This document shows, one piece after another, positions 30,674 to 39,714 of a DNA stretch of 45,598 nucleotides (position 1 is its first letter; every line of letters begins with the position of its first letter). The stretch covers positions 1 to 45,598 of the forward strand of contig NZ_WMBA01000062.1 of NCBI RefSeq assembly GCF_009707865.1. The letters are read 5' to 3'. The notes under the pieces are model-generated. The model saw only the letters and a list, made by a program, of their open reading frames with translations, had not been told where the DNA came from and ran no database searches. Source of the stretch: Amycolatopsis pithecellobii. GTDB lineage: Bacteria; Actinomycetota; Actinomycetes; Mycobacteriales; Pseudonocardiaceae. The translations under genes and the position numbers were made by a program.

Positions 30674-31885
30674 GTGATCAACCTCGAACCACCGAAGAAG
30701 GCCGGCGCGCTGATCAACCAGGCGTATCAGGCGGCGTCACAGGTGCTGCGGCCGATCTCGCGCAAGTACGACCGCGCCGAGCACGCGTATCCGAAGGAAC
30801 TGGACATGTTCGCCGCCGTGCTGGACGGGCTGAACTCGTCCGGCGAGGGCGGCGCGGGCGCGGCCGGTGTCCGGCGAGAATCTTCCACAGAAGACTCTTC
30901 CGGCAATCGCAATGGCCGGAACCTGAGCACGGTGCTCGGCACGATCGAAATGTGCTGGGGTGACGTGGCTTTGCTCCTGTCGATGCCGCGGCAGGGCCTT
31001 GGCAACGCGGCGATCGCGTCAGTCGCGAACGACGAACAGCTGGCACGGTTCGGGAAGTTGTGGGCGGCGATGGCCATCACGGAGCCCGACTGCGGTTCCG
31101 ACTCGGCGGCGATCACCACGACCGCGGTCGAGGACGGTGATTCGTATGTCCTCAATGGAGAGAAGATCTTCGTGACCTCGGGCCAGCGCGCCGACGCGGT
31201 GGTCGTCTGGGCCACTTTGGACAGATCGGCCGGGCGCGCGGCGATCAAGTCCTTTGTGGTGGAAAAGGGAACGCCGGGTTTCGAGGTCGTCCGACTGGAA
31301 CACAAGCTGGGCATTCGTGCGTCGGACACGGCGGTGCTGCGGTTCGACAATTGCCGGGTGCCGAAGGAAAACTTGCTGGGTTCCCCGGAGGTGGACACCA
31401 AGAACGGTTTCGCGGGGGTCATGCAGACCTTCGACAACACCCGGCCACTGGTGGCGGCGATGGCCATCGGCGTGGCCCGGGCGGCGCTGGAGGAAACCGC
31501 ACGGATCCTGAGCGAGGCGGGCGTGGTGGTGGACTACGACAAGCCTGCGAACACCCAGCACGCGGCAGCTGCCACCTATCTGGACCTGGAAGCCGACTAC
31601 GAGGCGGCTTACCTGCTGACACTGGAATCGGCGTGGATGGCCGACAACCGGAAGCCGAACTCACTCCAGGCTTCCATGGCGAAGGCCAAAGCCGGACGGT
31701 CCGTTGTGGACATCACGTTGAAGTGCGTCGAACTGGCCGGCGCGTTCGGGTACTCGGAGGACTCACTGCTGGAAAAGTGGGCCCGCGACTCGAAGATCCT
31801 GGACATTTTCGAGGGGACGCAACAGATCCAGCAGCTCATTGTGGCGCGTCGGGTGCTGGGGAAGACGTCAGCCGAGCTGAAATAG
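30674..31885 (+). CDS. acyl-CoA dehydrogenase, second of a pair
   Basis: A 403-residue dehydrogenase with well kept motifs: AMAITEPDCGSDSAA for FAD/substrate binding, VTSGQRADAVVVWA, and the C-terminal helix DIFEGTQQIQQLIVARR with the catalytic base E380. The linker near residues 55-80 (GEGGAGAAGVRRESSTED) is longer than usual. GTG start with GAAAGGG upstream; the gap to the first dehydrogenase is 12 bp, so the two are co-transcribed. The pair sits behind the double TetR regulator and opposite fadA-fadB, matching a role in the first step of beta-oxidation. Confidence 0.92.
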   Translation: MINLEPPKKAGALINQAYQAASQVLRPISRKYDRAEHAYPKELDMFAAVLDGLNSSGEGGAGAAGVRRESSTEDSSGNRNGRNLSTVLGTIEMCWGDVALLLSMPRQGLGNAAIASVANDEQLARFGKLWAAMAITEPDCGSDSAAITTTAVEDGDSYVLNGEKIFVTSGQRADAVVVWATLDRSAGRAAIKSFVVEKGTPGFEVVRLEHKLGIRASDTAVLRFDNCRVPKENLLGSPEVDTKNGFAGVMQTFDNTRPLVAAMAIGVARAALEETARILSEAGVVVDYDKPANTQHAAAATYLDLEADYEAAYLLTLESAWMADNRKPNSLQASMAKAKAGRSVVDITLKCVELAGAFGYSEDSLLEKWARDSKILDIFEGTQQIQQLIVARRVLGKTSAELK

Positions 31886-31938
31886 CCTGTGCGGGAACCG
31901 AATCCGCCCGGTCGCCAGGTCGCAGCGGGACCGCCCAC

Positions 31939-32976
31939 TCACCCCAGGAAAGTGTCGATAAGGGGCCAAGTCGTCGTCCGCGCGTGGCGGCCGGTCAGGA
32001 CACCCAGGTGACCGCCCGGGGCCAGGTGGAAATCCACCTTCGGCGAGGACGGCAGCAAACCGGTCAGGCGTTCGACCGCGCGGCGTGGGGCGATGGTGTC
32101 GGCTTCGCCCGCGACGATCAGCACCGGTACCCGCACGCCCGATAACGACACGACCCGGCCGCCGAGATCGAGCGCACCGTCAGCCAGGTCGTTCGCGCGG
32201 AAAAGCCGGTGGTACAGCTGCCCGAACGTGCGGCCGGGGTAAGCCATCATCTGCCCCATGAAACGGTCCACCGCCTCGAGTTGCGCCAGGTAGTCCCGGT
32301 CATCGAGATTCCGCAGGATCGCCAGCGGCTTCGTGATCTCCTTCTCGATCCCCGCCGCCCAGAACACGCGACCGACCACATAGGACGGTGCACCGCCCAG
32401 TAGCCGGTAGAACGGGGTCAGCAGATACCCACCGGTGATCTCGATCAGCGGACGGAACGGGGCCATCAAAGGGATCGCGGTGAAATCCACCGGCGACGCC
32501 ACCGTCACGATCGACGAGATCGGCAGCTCAGGTTTGTCCGCCGCGGTCAGCAGCGAGAACAGACCACCGAGGCACCAGGCAATGACCTGCACCTCCTGCC
32601 CGCCCGCATCCTCGCTCACTTTCCGGATCGTCCGCGGCAGCACCTCGTCGATCCAGTGTTCCATCCCCAGCCGCCGGTCGGAGAACGCGACCGCGCCGTA
32701 GTCGACGAGATACGTGCGCCGCCCCTGCTCGACCAGATGCTCAACCAGGCTGCACCCGCGCCGCAGGTCGAAACACAGCGCCGGCGCGGCCAGAGGCGGC
32801 ACCAGCAACACCGGCGGACCCGACGACTCGCCATGGAACCGGTACACCGACCGGTTCGGCCCCTGATCGATCAGCGTGCGCGGCATCGACCGCAGATCGG
32901 CGAGCCCGCCACGAACCTTGCCGACCACATTCGCCGCCGCAGCAGCCAGGCTCACGGGTGACAACGAAACACTCAA
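31939..32976 (-). CDS. PHA-synthase-like alpha/beta hydrolase
   Basis: About 345 residues. The nucleophile elbow reads IAWCLGGL with Cys135, as in polyhydroxyalkanoate synthases (G-x-C-x-G) but with Ala in the first Gly position. The acid is in GEADTIAP and the base in PGGHLGVL. VLLVPPLAAPALCFDLR and LVDYGAVAFSDRRLGMEHW are typical PhaC-type blocks. The start is uncertain: TTG 32976 overlaps the SDR stop (TTGA) and would be coupled, while GTG 32955 is the alternative. The frame is open to 33342, but that part is shadow of the SDR gene. It may polymerise or hydrolyse hydroxyacyl-CoA; there are no phaA/phaB-named partners, but the SDR just upstream could supply the substrate. Confidence 0.8.
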   Translation of the reverse strand: MSVSLSPVSLAAAAANVVGKVRGGLADLRSMPRTLIDQGPNRSVYRFHGESSGPPVLLVPPLAAPALCFDLRRGCSLVEHLVEQGRRTYLVDYGAVAFSDRRLGMEHWIDEVLPRTIRKVSEDAGGQEVQVIAWCLGGLFSLLTAADKPELPISSIVTVASPVDFTAIPLMAPFRPLIEITGGYLLTPFYRLLGGAPSYVVGRVFWAAGIEKEITKPLAILRNLDDRDYLAQLEAVDRFMGQMMAYPGRTFGQLYHRLFRANDLADGALDLGGRVVSLSGVRVPVLIVAGEADTIAPRRAVERLTGLLPSSPKVDFHLAPGGHLGVLTGRHARTTTWPLIDTFLG

Positions 32977-33800
32977 GAACGCCGCACCCTCGTCTCGTAC
33001 TCGGCGCGCGCCGTCGAACGCGCTTGCGCGAACACCTTGTCCGCCCCTACCGCGCGAACGAACCATTCCGACACCGACCGCGGCACGAGCCGCCCGATCC
33101 GTCCGGTGACTTCGAGCGACTTCGGCACGAACACGTCGAACTTGGGCTCCCGCAACACTTCCACGATCGCCTTCGCGACATCCTCCGGCCGCAGCGACTT
33201 GAAGATCTTCGTCTCCAGCACACCGTCGGCGAGATGGGTGCGCACCACCGCCGGCATCACACACGAAATGTCCACACCGGACCCACGCAGCTCCAGCCGT
33301 ACCGCCTCGGACAGTCCGACCACCGCATGTTTCGTCGCGCAATACGTTGCAGCGCCAGGAAAACCAGCCTTGCCCGCCATCGACGCCACGTTCACGATAT
33401 GCCCGGCGGCACGCGGCCGCATCCGCTTCACGGCCTCCCGTGTGCCGTGGATGACCGCGTGCAAGTTGATCTCCAGCTGCCGCGTTGTCGCCGCGTCGTC
33501 CTCGTCCTCGAACGGCCCGAGCAGCATGACGCCGGCGTTGTTGATCAGTACGTCGATGGGCCCGAGCCGCCGCTCGACCTCGTCGAGAAAACCGGCGAAC
33601 GCCTTCGCGTCCGTGACGTCGAGCGGCAGGGCGATCGCGTCCCCGCCGACTTCCACAGCCGTTCTCTCGGCCAGCACCTGGTCGATGTCACCGATCGCGA
33701 CGCGCGCACCGTGGCGTGCCAGCGCCGCCGCCGTGGTGGCGCCGATTCCCTGGGCACCGCCGGTGATCACGACGACCTTGCCTCGCAGCTCCTTTGCCAT
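32973..33800 (-). CDS. short-chain dehydrogenase/reductase
   Basis: A 275-residue classical SDR. The cofactor loop is TGGAQGIG (residues 12-19), with NNAG after VLI. The catalytic Ser lies in NVASMAG and Tyr/Lys in YCATK. The C-terminus extends beyond the core with a helix typical of the lipid-related actinobacterial subgroup (VTGRIGRLVPRSVSEWFVRAVGADKVF). ATG 33800 is preferred (AGGATGG upstream); the frame could begin at GTG 33845. It overlaps the PHA-synthase-like gene by 4 nt, so the two act together. Substrate unknown; a 3-hydroxyacyl compound is a reasonable guess. Confidence 0.9.
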   Translation of the reverse strand: MAKELRGKVVVITGGAQGIGATTAAALARHGARVAIGDIDQVLAERTAVEVGGDAIALPLDVTDAKAFAGFLDEVERRLGPIDVLINNAGVMLLGPFEDEDDAATTRQLEINLHAVIHGTREAVKRMRPRAAGHIVNVASMAGKAGFPGAATYCATKHAVVGLSEAVRLELRGSGVDISCVMPAVVRTHLADGVLETKIFKSLRPEDVAKAIVEVLREPKFDVFVPKSLEVTGRIGRLVPRSVSEWFVRAVGADKVFAQARSTARAEYETRVRRS

Positions 33801-33941
33801 GACACCATCCTGCCGCGAGCGGGACAGATTTACCAGCAATGTCACAGCACGGCTTGTGTGGCAACGCCGTGGATCGGCTTGGCTGGCGCGCGGCGGCGCC
33901 GCAAGCCGTGAACGGCGCGGGGCAGTGCGTCGCCGCCGGGC

Positions 33942-35093
33942 TCAGCGTAGGCCCAGTTCCCTCGCGATGAGCATCCGCTGGATCTCGCTCGTTCCCTCAC
34001 CGATTTCCAGGATCTTCGCGTCCCGGTAGAACCGGCCGACCGGGAACTCGTTCATGAAACCGTACCCACCGAAAATTTGCGTCGCATCCCGGGCGTTGTC
34101 CATCGCGGCGTTCGAGGCCACCAGCTTCGCGATCGAGGCTTCCTTCTTGAACGGCTCACCGCGCAGCATCTTCGCCGCAGCCTGATAGTAGGCCAGCCTG
34201 GCGGTGTGCGCCCGCACCTCCATGTCCGCGATCTTGAACTGGATTGCTTGGTACGCCCCGATTTGGTGCCCGAAAGCCTCGCGCTCGCGAACATAACGCA
34301 GGCACTCGTCCACACAACCCTGCGACAAGCCGACACTCAACGCGGCAATCGCGATCCGGCCTTCGTCGAGAATCGAAAGGAACTGCGCGTACCCCCGGCC
34401 TCGCTCACCGACCAAATTTTCCGCGGGGACCCGGCAGTCCGAAAAGGACAGACCGTGCGTGTCCGACGCGTTCCAGCCTACCTTCGAGTACTTCGGCTCA
34501 ACAGTGAACCCCGGTGTGCCCGACGGTACGGCGATCGCCGAGATTTCCTTGCGGCCATTGACTTCCCCCGTCACCGCGGTCACTGTGACGAGCTGGGTGA
34601 TGTCCGTGCCCGAGTTGGTGATGAACGACTTGCTGCCGTTGATCACCCACTCGTCCCCGTCGAGTTTCGCCGTCGTCCGGGTCGCGCCCGCGTCGGATCC
34701 GCCGCCCGGCTCGGTCAGCCCGAACCCGGCGAGCGCCTCGCCGGAGCACAACGCCGGCAGCCAGCGTTCACGTTGTTCCTTGCTACCAAAGCGAAAGATC
34801 GGCATCGCACCAAGGGATACACCCGCTTCCAGCGTGATCGCGACCGACGAATCGACGCGGCCCAGCTCTTCGAGTGCCAGGCACAACGCAAAATAGTCCC
34901 CGCCCATCCCGCCGAACTCCTCGGGGAACGGCAGACCGAACAGGCCCATCTGCCCCATCCGGGCCACCAGTTCGTACGGGAACTCCTCGCGCTCGTAAAA
35001 CCCGCCGATCACCGGCGCCACTTCGTGCTGCGCGAAATCCCGCACCGTTTTCCGCAGCGCCTCGTATTCTTCATCCAGCCTGAAATCGATCAT
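33942..35093 (-). CDS. acyl-CoA dehydrogenase of the accD1-accA1 operon
   Basis: A 383-residue acyl-CoA dehydrogenase with clear family blocks ([31 protein letters not shown]; the C-terminal [20 protein letters not shown]). The catalytic Glu is at the MCAD position (E366 in GEGTS), whereas true isovaleryl-CoA dehydrogenases have their Glu in another helix and a non-acid here. The operon position, third after accD1 and accA1 with an ATGA overlap, is that of FadE19/LiuA in leucine catabolism. The operon suggests isovaleryl-CoA, but the residue pattern suggests a straight or 2-methyl-branched short acyl-CoA, or a citronellyl-CoA-type substrate. Confidence 0.92.
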   Translation of the reverse strand: MIDFRLDEEYEALRKTVRDFAQHEVAPVIGGFYEREEFPYELVARMGQMGLFGLPFPEEFGGMGGDYFALCLALEELGRVDSSVAITLEAGVSLGAMPIFRFGSKEQRERWLPALCSGEALAGFGLTEPGGGSDAGATRTTAKLDGDEWVINGSKSFITNSGTDITQLVTVTAVTGEVNGRKEISAIAVPSGTPGFTVEPKYSKVGWNASDTHGLSFSDCRVPAENLVGERGRGYAQFLSILDEGRIAIAALSVGLSQGCVDECLRYVREREAFGHQIGAYQAIQFKIADMEVRAHTARLAYYQAAAKMLRGEPFKKEASIAKLVASNAAMDNARDATQIFGGYGFMNEFPVGRFYRDAKILEIGEGTSEIQRMLIARELGLR

Positions 35094-37021
35094 TGTTCCG
35101 CCTCCGGGGTCACCACGGCCAGTGTTTCGTCCAGCGCGACCTGTTGGCCTGGCTGAACACGCAGTTCACGCACCACACCGTCGACCGGCGCGACCACGGT
35201 GTGCTCCATCTTCATCGCCTCGACCACGACCAGCGCGGTGCCGGCCGTGACGACCTCACCTGGCGACACCTTCACCACCAGCACGGTACCGGGCATCGGG
35301 CTCACCACCGGGCCACCGTCGTTCGTTTCTCCATGTGTGGCAAGGAGATTCGGCCGTTCGCGGACCAGTACCGCGCGACCATCCCGGGCAAGCCAGTCGC
35401 CGGCCCGCGCGTACCGCAGGAACTCGCCGGCGTAATGCACGTCCAGCCGGTCCCCTTGGCGCCGCGCGGAAACCTCGACCGGCGGACCGTCGTCGACGAC
35501 GACCGAGGCCGAATCGGGCAGTCCCTCGACCCGCACCAGTGCCCCGGATTCCCTTGCCTCCAACCGCATCGTGACGCCGCCCCGCTCGCTGAGCCGCCAG
35601 CCGCTGGGCACTTCCCACGGGTCCACCACATCGCTCACCGGCAACAGCCCGATCAACCGGTCGAGCGCCGCAGCGACGAAGAACTCCTCGGGAACCCCAC
35701 CGGACACCAGAGTGTCCAGTCGCCGCTCGACGAGCTCGGTGTCCAACTGTCCGCTTTGGACATCCGGATCGCCGAGCAACGCGCGCAGAAACGAAATGTT
35801 CGTCGTCAGTCCGAGCACCGCTGTGTCGGCGAGCGCCCGGTCGAGCCGGTGCAACGCGGCCGCCCGGTCCGGCCCCCACGCGATCACCTTGGCCAGCATC
35901 GGATCGTAGTCCGAACCGACGACCGTGCCGGGCCGCAACCACGAATCGACCCGGGCGCCTGCCGGCTCCCGCAGCGCGAGCACGGTGCCGCCCGTGGGAA
36001 TGAAGCCACGCGCCGGGTCCTCCGCGTAGACACGCGCCTCGATCGCATGCCCGTTGAGCCGGATGTCTTGCTGGGTAAGGGAAAGTCGTTCACCGGCGGC
36101 GATCCGCAGCTGCCAGGCGACGAGGTCGAGCCCGGTCACCAGCTCGGTCACCGGATGCTCGACCTGCAGCCGGGTGTTCATCTCCATGAAGAAGAATTCG
36201 TCCGGCGCCTTGTCCGACACGATGAACTCGACCGTGCCCGCACCGGTGTACCCGACCGAACGCGCGGCCTCAGCGGCGGCCTCGCCCATCCGCGCCCGCG
36301 TCGCCTCGTCCAGCAGCACCGACGGCGCTTCTTCGATGATTTTCTGGTGCCGCCGTTGGAGACTGCACTCGCGCTCGCCGAGGTGCAGCACGGTGCCGTG
36401 TGCGTCGGCGAGCACCTGGATCTCGATATGCCGCGGCGTGGTGACGAAACGTTCCAGCAACAGCCGGTCGTCACCGAACGCGGATTTGGCCTCGCGCTGG
36501 GCGGATTCGACTGCCGCGGACAAGTCCGCCGGGTCGGTCACCAGGCGCATACCCTTACCGCCACCACCCGCGGAAGGCTTGAGCAGCAACGGATAACCGA
36601 CCTCGGCGGCTGCTGCGGCAAAGTCGTCTACATCGGACAGACCAGGGACCACGGGCACCCCGGCGGCCGAGACCGTGGCCTTCGCGTGGATCTTGTCACC
36701 CATCGCCTCGATCGCCTCGGCAGGTGGACCGACGAAAACCAGACCCGCGTCAGCACAGGCACGCGCAAACTTCGCGTTCTCGGCAAGGAAACCGTATCCC
36801 GGGTGCACCGCCTGTGCCCCGGTGCCCAGCGCGGCCTCGACAATGTCCGGAATGGACAGATAGCCGGGGATGCGGACGGCGGTGTCGGCGTCGTGCACAT
36901 GCCGCGTGTCGGCGTCCGCTTCGGTGTACACCGCGACCGAACGCACGCCGAGTTCACGCAAGGTACGGATGACCCGGACGGCGATCTCACCCCGGTTGGC
37001 GACCAGAACGGTGTCGAACAT
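35090..37021 (-). CDS. accA1: acyl-CoA carboxylase alpha subunit (biotin carboxylase plus biotin carrier)
   Basis: A 643-residue biotin-dependent carboxylase subunit. The biotin carboxylase domain starts [16 protein letters not shown]. The ATP-grasp glycine loop is GGGGKGMR and the active site includes [15 protein letters not shown] central BT-like domain and the biotin carrier domain follow, with biotinyl Lys604 ([10 protein letters not shown]). ATG 37021 gives the canonical start; TTG 37030 with GAAGGGG 5 nt upstream is a possible real start three codons earlier. It lies 19 bp after accD1 and overlaps the dehydrogenase start by 4 nt. By order and size it is the 3-methylcrotonyl-CoA carboxylase alpha subunit of leucine breakdown. 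Confidence 0.94.
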   Translation of the reverse strand: MFDTVLVANRGEIAVRVIRTLRELGVRSVAVYTEADADTRHVHDADTAVRIPGYLSIPDIVEAALGTGAQAVHPGYGFLAENAKFARACADAGLVFVGPPAEAIEAMGDKIHAKATVSAAGVPVVPGLSDVDDFAAAAAEVGYPLLLKPSAGGGGKGMRLVTDPADLSAAVESAQREAKSAFGDDRLLLERFVTTPRHIEIQVLADAHGTVLHLGERECSLQRRHQKIIEEAPSVLLDEATRARMGEAAAEAARSVGYTGAGTVEFIVSDKAPDEFFFMEMNTRLQVEHPVTELVTGLDLVAWQLRIAAGERLSLTQQDIRLNGHAIEARVYAEDPARGFIPTGGTVLALREPAGARVDSWLRPGTVVGSDYDPMLAKVIAWGPDRAAALHRLDRALADTAVLGLTTNISFLRALLGDPDVQSGQLDTELVERRLDTLVSGGVPEEFFVAAALDRLIGLLPVSDVVDPWEVPSGWRLSERGGVTMRLEARESGALVRVEGLPDSASVVVDDGPPVEVSARRQGDRLDVHYAGEFLRYARAGDWLARDGRAVLVRERPNLLATHGETNDGGPVVSPMPGTVLVVKVSPGEVVTAGTALVVVEAMKMEHTVVAPVDGVVRELRVQPGQQVALDETLAVVTPEAEQ

Positions 37022-37040
37022 GACTGTCAACCCAGCCCCT

Positions 37041-38624
37041 TCACATCCTGAAAACGCCATAACCGACGGGTTCCAGCGGCGCGTTCGCCGAGACGGACAG
37101 GGCGAGCCCGAGCACTGTGCGAGTGTCGGCCGGATCGATCACGCCGTCATCCCACAGCCGGGCCGTCGAGTAATAGGGATTGCCTTGTTCCTCGTACTGC
37201 GCGCGAATGGCGTCCTTGAACTCTTCCTCGCCCTCGGTTTCCCGGCGGACCGCTGAAAGCACCGACGCCGCCTGCTCCCCGCCCATCACGGAGATCTGGG
37301 CGTTGGGCCACATCCACAGAAACCGTGGCGAATACGCGCGCCCGCACATGGAATAGTTCCCCGCGCCGAACGACCCGCCGATGACCACGGTGAACTTGGG
37401 CACCCGCGCGCACGCGACCGCGGTGACCATTTTCGCGCCATGCTTGGCGATCCCACCGGCCTCATACGCCTGACCGACCATGAACCCGCTGATGTTCTGC
37501 AGGAACACCAACGGAATCGAGCGCCGGTCGCACAGCTCGATGAAATGCGCGCCCTTCATCGCGGACTCGGAGAACAGCACGCCGTTGTTCGCGATGATCC
37601 CCACCGGATGCCCGTGGATATGCGCGAAACCCGTCACCAGCGTGGCGCCGTATTCCTTTTTGAACTCCGCGAACCGGCTGCCGTCGACGATCCGCGCGAT
37701 CACCTCGCGCACGTCGTACGGTGTGCGCGAATCCGTCGGCACCACACCATAAAGCTGCTCCGGGTCCATCGCTGGTTCTTCGGTGGGCAGGACTTCCCAC
37801 GGCCGCGGGGTGCGCGGGCCGAGAGTGGCCACAATGGACCGGACGATCCGCAGGGCGTGCCCGTCGTCGTCGGCAAGGTGGTCGGTGACCCCCGACCGGC
37901 GGGCGTGCACGTCACCGCCGCCCAGTTCCTCGGCGGTGACGACCTCGCCGGTCGCCGCCTTCACCAGCGGTGGACCGCCGAGGAAGATCGTGCCCTGGTT
38001 GCGCACGATCACGGCCTCGTCGCTCATGGCCGGGACGTACGCCCCGCCCGCGGTGCACGAGCCGAGGACCGCGGCGATCTGCGGGATACCGCGAGCGGAC
38101 ATGGTGGCCTGGTTGTAGAAGATGCGCCCGAAATGCTCGCGGTCGGGAAACACCTCGTCCTGCCGCGGCAGGAAGGCACCGCCGGAGTCGACGAGGTAGA
38201 TGCACGGAAGGTTGTTGTGCAGCGCGACTTCCTGCGCGCGCAGGTGCTTCTTGACGGTCATCGGGTAGTAGGTGCCGCCCTTGACCGTGGCATCGTTCGC
38301 GACAATGACGCACTCGCGGCCGGAGATCCGGCCGATGCCGGTGATGATCCCGGCCGCGGGCGCCTCGTCGCCGTAGAGGCCGTTCGCCGCGAGCGACGAC
38401 AGTTCGAGGAACGGCGAGCCCGGGTCGAGCAGCGCGTCCACCCGGTCGCGTGGCAGCAGCTTGCCGCGCTCAACGTGGCGCGCGCGGGACTTCTCGGGGC
38501 CGCCGAGCCTGGCGGTCGCCAGCCGTTTGCGCAGGTCCTCGACCAGCTCCGCGTGCGCCGTGACGTTGCGCGCGTAACTCTCACTCCGCGGGTCGACCGC
38601 GGTGGTCAGCGTCGGTGTGTCCAT
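37041..38624 (-). CDS. accD1: acyl-CoA carboxylase beta subunit (carboxyltransferase)
   Basis: A 527-residue carboxyltransferase of the methylcrotonyl-CoA carboxylase type. Evidence: [38 protein letters not shown] and [24 protein letters not shown], the acyl-CoA and carboxybiotin oxyanion-hole blocks. It contains both N- and C-terminal halves in one chain, normal for the family. The ATG at 38624 has TAACAT 8 nt upstream, embedded in a large inverted repeat (38631-38682) that is the likely operator. It is the first gene of the accD1-accA1-dehydrogenase operon. LiuC (hydratase) and HMG-CoA lyase, the later pathway steps, are not in this window. Confidence 0.94.
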   Translation of the reverse strand: MDTPTLTTAVDPRSESYARNVTAHAELVEDLRKRLATARLGGPEKSRARHVERGKLLPRDRVDALLDPGSPFLELSSLAANGLYGDEAPAAGIITGIGRISGRECVIVANDATVKGGTYYPMTVKKHLRAQEVALHNNLPCIYLVDSGGAFLPRQDEVFPDREHFGRIFYNQATMSARGIPQIAAVLGSCTAGGAYVPAMSDEAVIVRNQGTIFLGGPPLVKAATGEVVTAEELGGGDVHARRSGVTDHLADDDGHALRIVRSIVATLGPRTPRPWEVLPTEEPAMDPEQLYGVVPTDSRTPYDVREVIARIVDGSRFAEFKKEYGATLVTGFAHIHGHPVGIIANNGVLFSESAMKGAHFIELCDRRSIPLVFLQNISGFMVGQAYEAGGIAKHGAKMVTAVACARVPKFTVVIGGSFGAGNYSMCGRAYSPRFLWMWPNAQISVMGGEQAASVLSAVRRETEGEEEFKDAIRAQYEEQGNPYYSTARLWDDGVIDPADTRTVLGLALSVSANAPLEPVGYGVFRM

Positions 38625-38630
38625 CCCAGC

Positions 38631-38682
38631 CCATGTTAGTCGTCGTTAACCGCCGCCACGATGTTAACGGTGACTAACATGG
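38631..38682 (-). promoter_or_regulatory. accD1 operator: long inverted repeat with two motif copies
   Basis: Arms CCATGTTAGTCGTCGTTAAC (38631-38650) and GTTAACGGTGACTAACATGG (38663-38682) match at 18 of 20 positions, with a 12-bp spacer. Each arm contains TGTTAGT-N4-GTTAAC. The left arm includes the -10 TAACAT (complement of 38633-38638). It is likely bound by a TetR repressor, perhaps as two dimers. Confidence 0.65.
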
Positions 38683-38693
38683 CTGTCCAGGGT

Positions 38694-39473
38694 TCAGCGA
38701 GCGGCGATGAAAGTCGGGTAGTAGCCGCTCGCCTGACCAGTCGCGGTCGGGTGGTAGGACTCGTCGATCGGCCACGTCACGCTGTTGAGCCAGGGCGAGC
38801 CGGAACAGATCTCGTGGCCGGTGAACGCAGGACGGACGTCGGCGAACGTGAAGCCCGCGTTCGCCGCTTCCTTCTCGATGACCGTATCGAGCGCATCGGC
38901 GCCACCATTGAGGTAACCACGCGACGTGTCGGACAGGCCGACCGAGCACGAGCCGCCGATCTTGTAGAACCGCGGGTAGCCGAGCACGACGACAGCGGCG
39001 TGCGGGGCCTTGCTCCTGATCGCCGAGTACACGCGGTCGAGCAGACCCGGCAGGGTCGTCTCGACGAAGTCCACCGCGGTGGTCACGGCCGTGCGGCAGC
39101 GTGACTCGCCGCCGAGGACACAGTTTTCCATGACGCCGGCGAACCCGGCATCGTTGCCGCCGACCGTGATCGACACCAGCGTCGTCGCTGAGCTGAGCAC
39201 ACCGAGCTGGCCGTTGAGCACGTCGGTGGTCTTGGCGCCGGAGCAGGCCTGGAAGCTCAGCGCGGCGCCGGTGGCGTTCGCGTACAGCTTGGGATAGGCC
39301 CTCGCGCTGCGCTTGCAGCTGCTCGAGTCGAGGTAGGACCCGGCGCAGAGGCCGGAGGAGTACGAATCGCCGAGCGCGACATAGCTGACGGTCGCCGCGT
39401 CCGCGGCGGTGGTCAGGCCAAGCAACGCGACGACTACGAGGGTGAGGGAGCTCAAGACCGCACGAACGGACAT
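38694..39473 (-). CDS. secreted SGNH/GDSL hydrolase (esterase/lipase)
   Basis: A 259-residue exported esterase. A Sec signal peptide is clear: VRA, then a hydrophobic core (VLSSLTLVVVALLGLTT) and ADAA as the likely cleavage site near residue 27. The mature enzyme starts with block I GDSYSSG (Ser37). The oxyanion Asn is in VGGNDAGF and the Asp/His pair is in DESYHPTATGQ. The six Cys of the mature part (such as SSSCKRS, QACSGA, ENCVLGGESRC) fit disulphides as in Streptomyces lipases of this family. ATG 39473 has GAAGGG 6 nt upstream; the frame to 39530 lacks a ribosome binding site. It acts outside the cell on ester substrates and may feed fatty acids to the pathways nearby. Confidence 0.92.
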   Translation of the reverse strand: MSVRAVLSSLTLVVVALLGLTTAADAATVSYVALGDSYSSGLCAGSYLDSSSCKRSARAYPKLYANATGAALSFQACSGAKTTDVLNGQLGVLSSATTLVSITVGGNDAGFAGVMENCVLGGESRCRTAVTTAVDFVETTLPGLLDRVYSAIRSKAPHAAVVVLGYPRFYKIGGSCSVGLSDTSRGYLNGGADALDTVIEKEAANAGFTFADVRPAFTGHEICSGSPWLNSVTWPIDESYHPTATGQASGYYPTFIAAR

Positions 39474-39599
39474 CTCAGGCCCTTCTGTGAGTGGCGAACC
39501 ACATCTAGATGTAGCAAGACATTCGCTCACGAGGACCGGTAATTAGTCGGGAAGTGGTAATGAGAGGGTCGAGAGGTTAGCGGTCGCGCTGCGCCATTG

Positions 39600-39692
39600 G
39601 TTACCAATCCGCCGGCAGCCACGGCGGAAACGGGTTTCTACGAGCAGGTCGGCTGCGGAACGTATCCGCCTACTTTCGGTCGGATTGGTAAC
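39600..39692. repeat. 93-bp inverted-repeat element, copy B
   Basis: Same 12-bp ends (GTTACCAATCCG ... CGGATTGGTAAC) and the same 93-bp length as the copy at 16390, with 10 substitutions and no indels. It lies between the esterase and the TetR gene and ends 10 bp before the TetR -10 element. On the minus strand it is open for 31 codons in one frame in both copies. Confidence 0.8.
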
Positions 39693-39702
39693 GTGCGCCC
39701 GA

Positions 39703-39708
39703 TAGCAT
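39703..39708 (+). promoter_or_regulatory. -10 element (TAGCAT) of TetR gene
   Basis: TAGCAT, 6 nt before the ATG at 39715. The -35 region would fall in the terminal repeat of the 93-bp element. Confidence 0.5.
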
Positions 39709-39714
39709 GGCGGG

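Noticed and set aside
32977..33342. N-terminal extension of the PHA-synthase-like gene
   Set aside because: This part overlaps the SDR in another frame and is Arg/Gly-rich noise. The TTG overlapping the SDR stop is the plausible start.
33037..34029. 330-residue plus-strand frame opposite the SDR gene
   Set aside because: Ser/Thr/Arg-rich antisense shadow; the SDR motifs on the other strand are convincing.
35093..37051. 652-residue plus-strand open frame opposite accA1
   Set aside because: Mirror-frame artefact of the biotin carboxylase gene; no domain is visible and the composition is His/Arg-rich.
37440..38639. 399-residue plus-strand open frame opposite accD1
   Set aside because: Antisense shadow of a clear carboxyltransferase gene.
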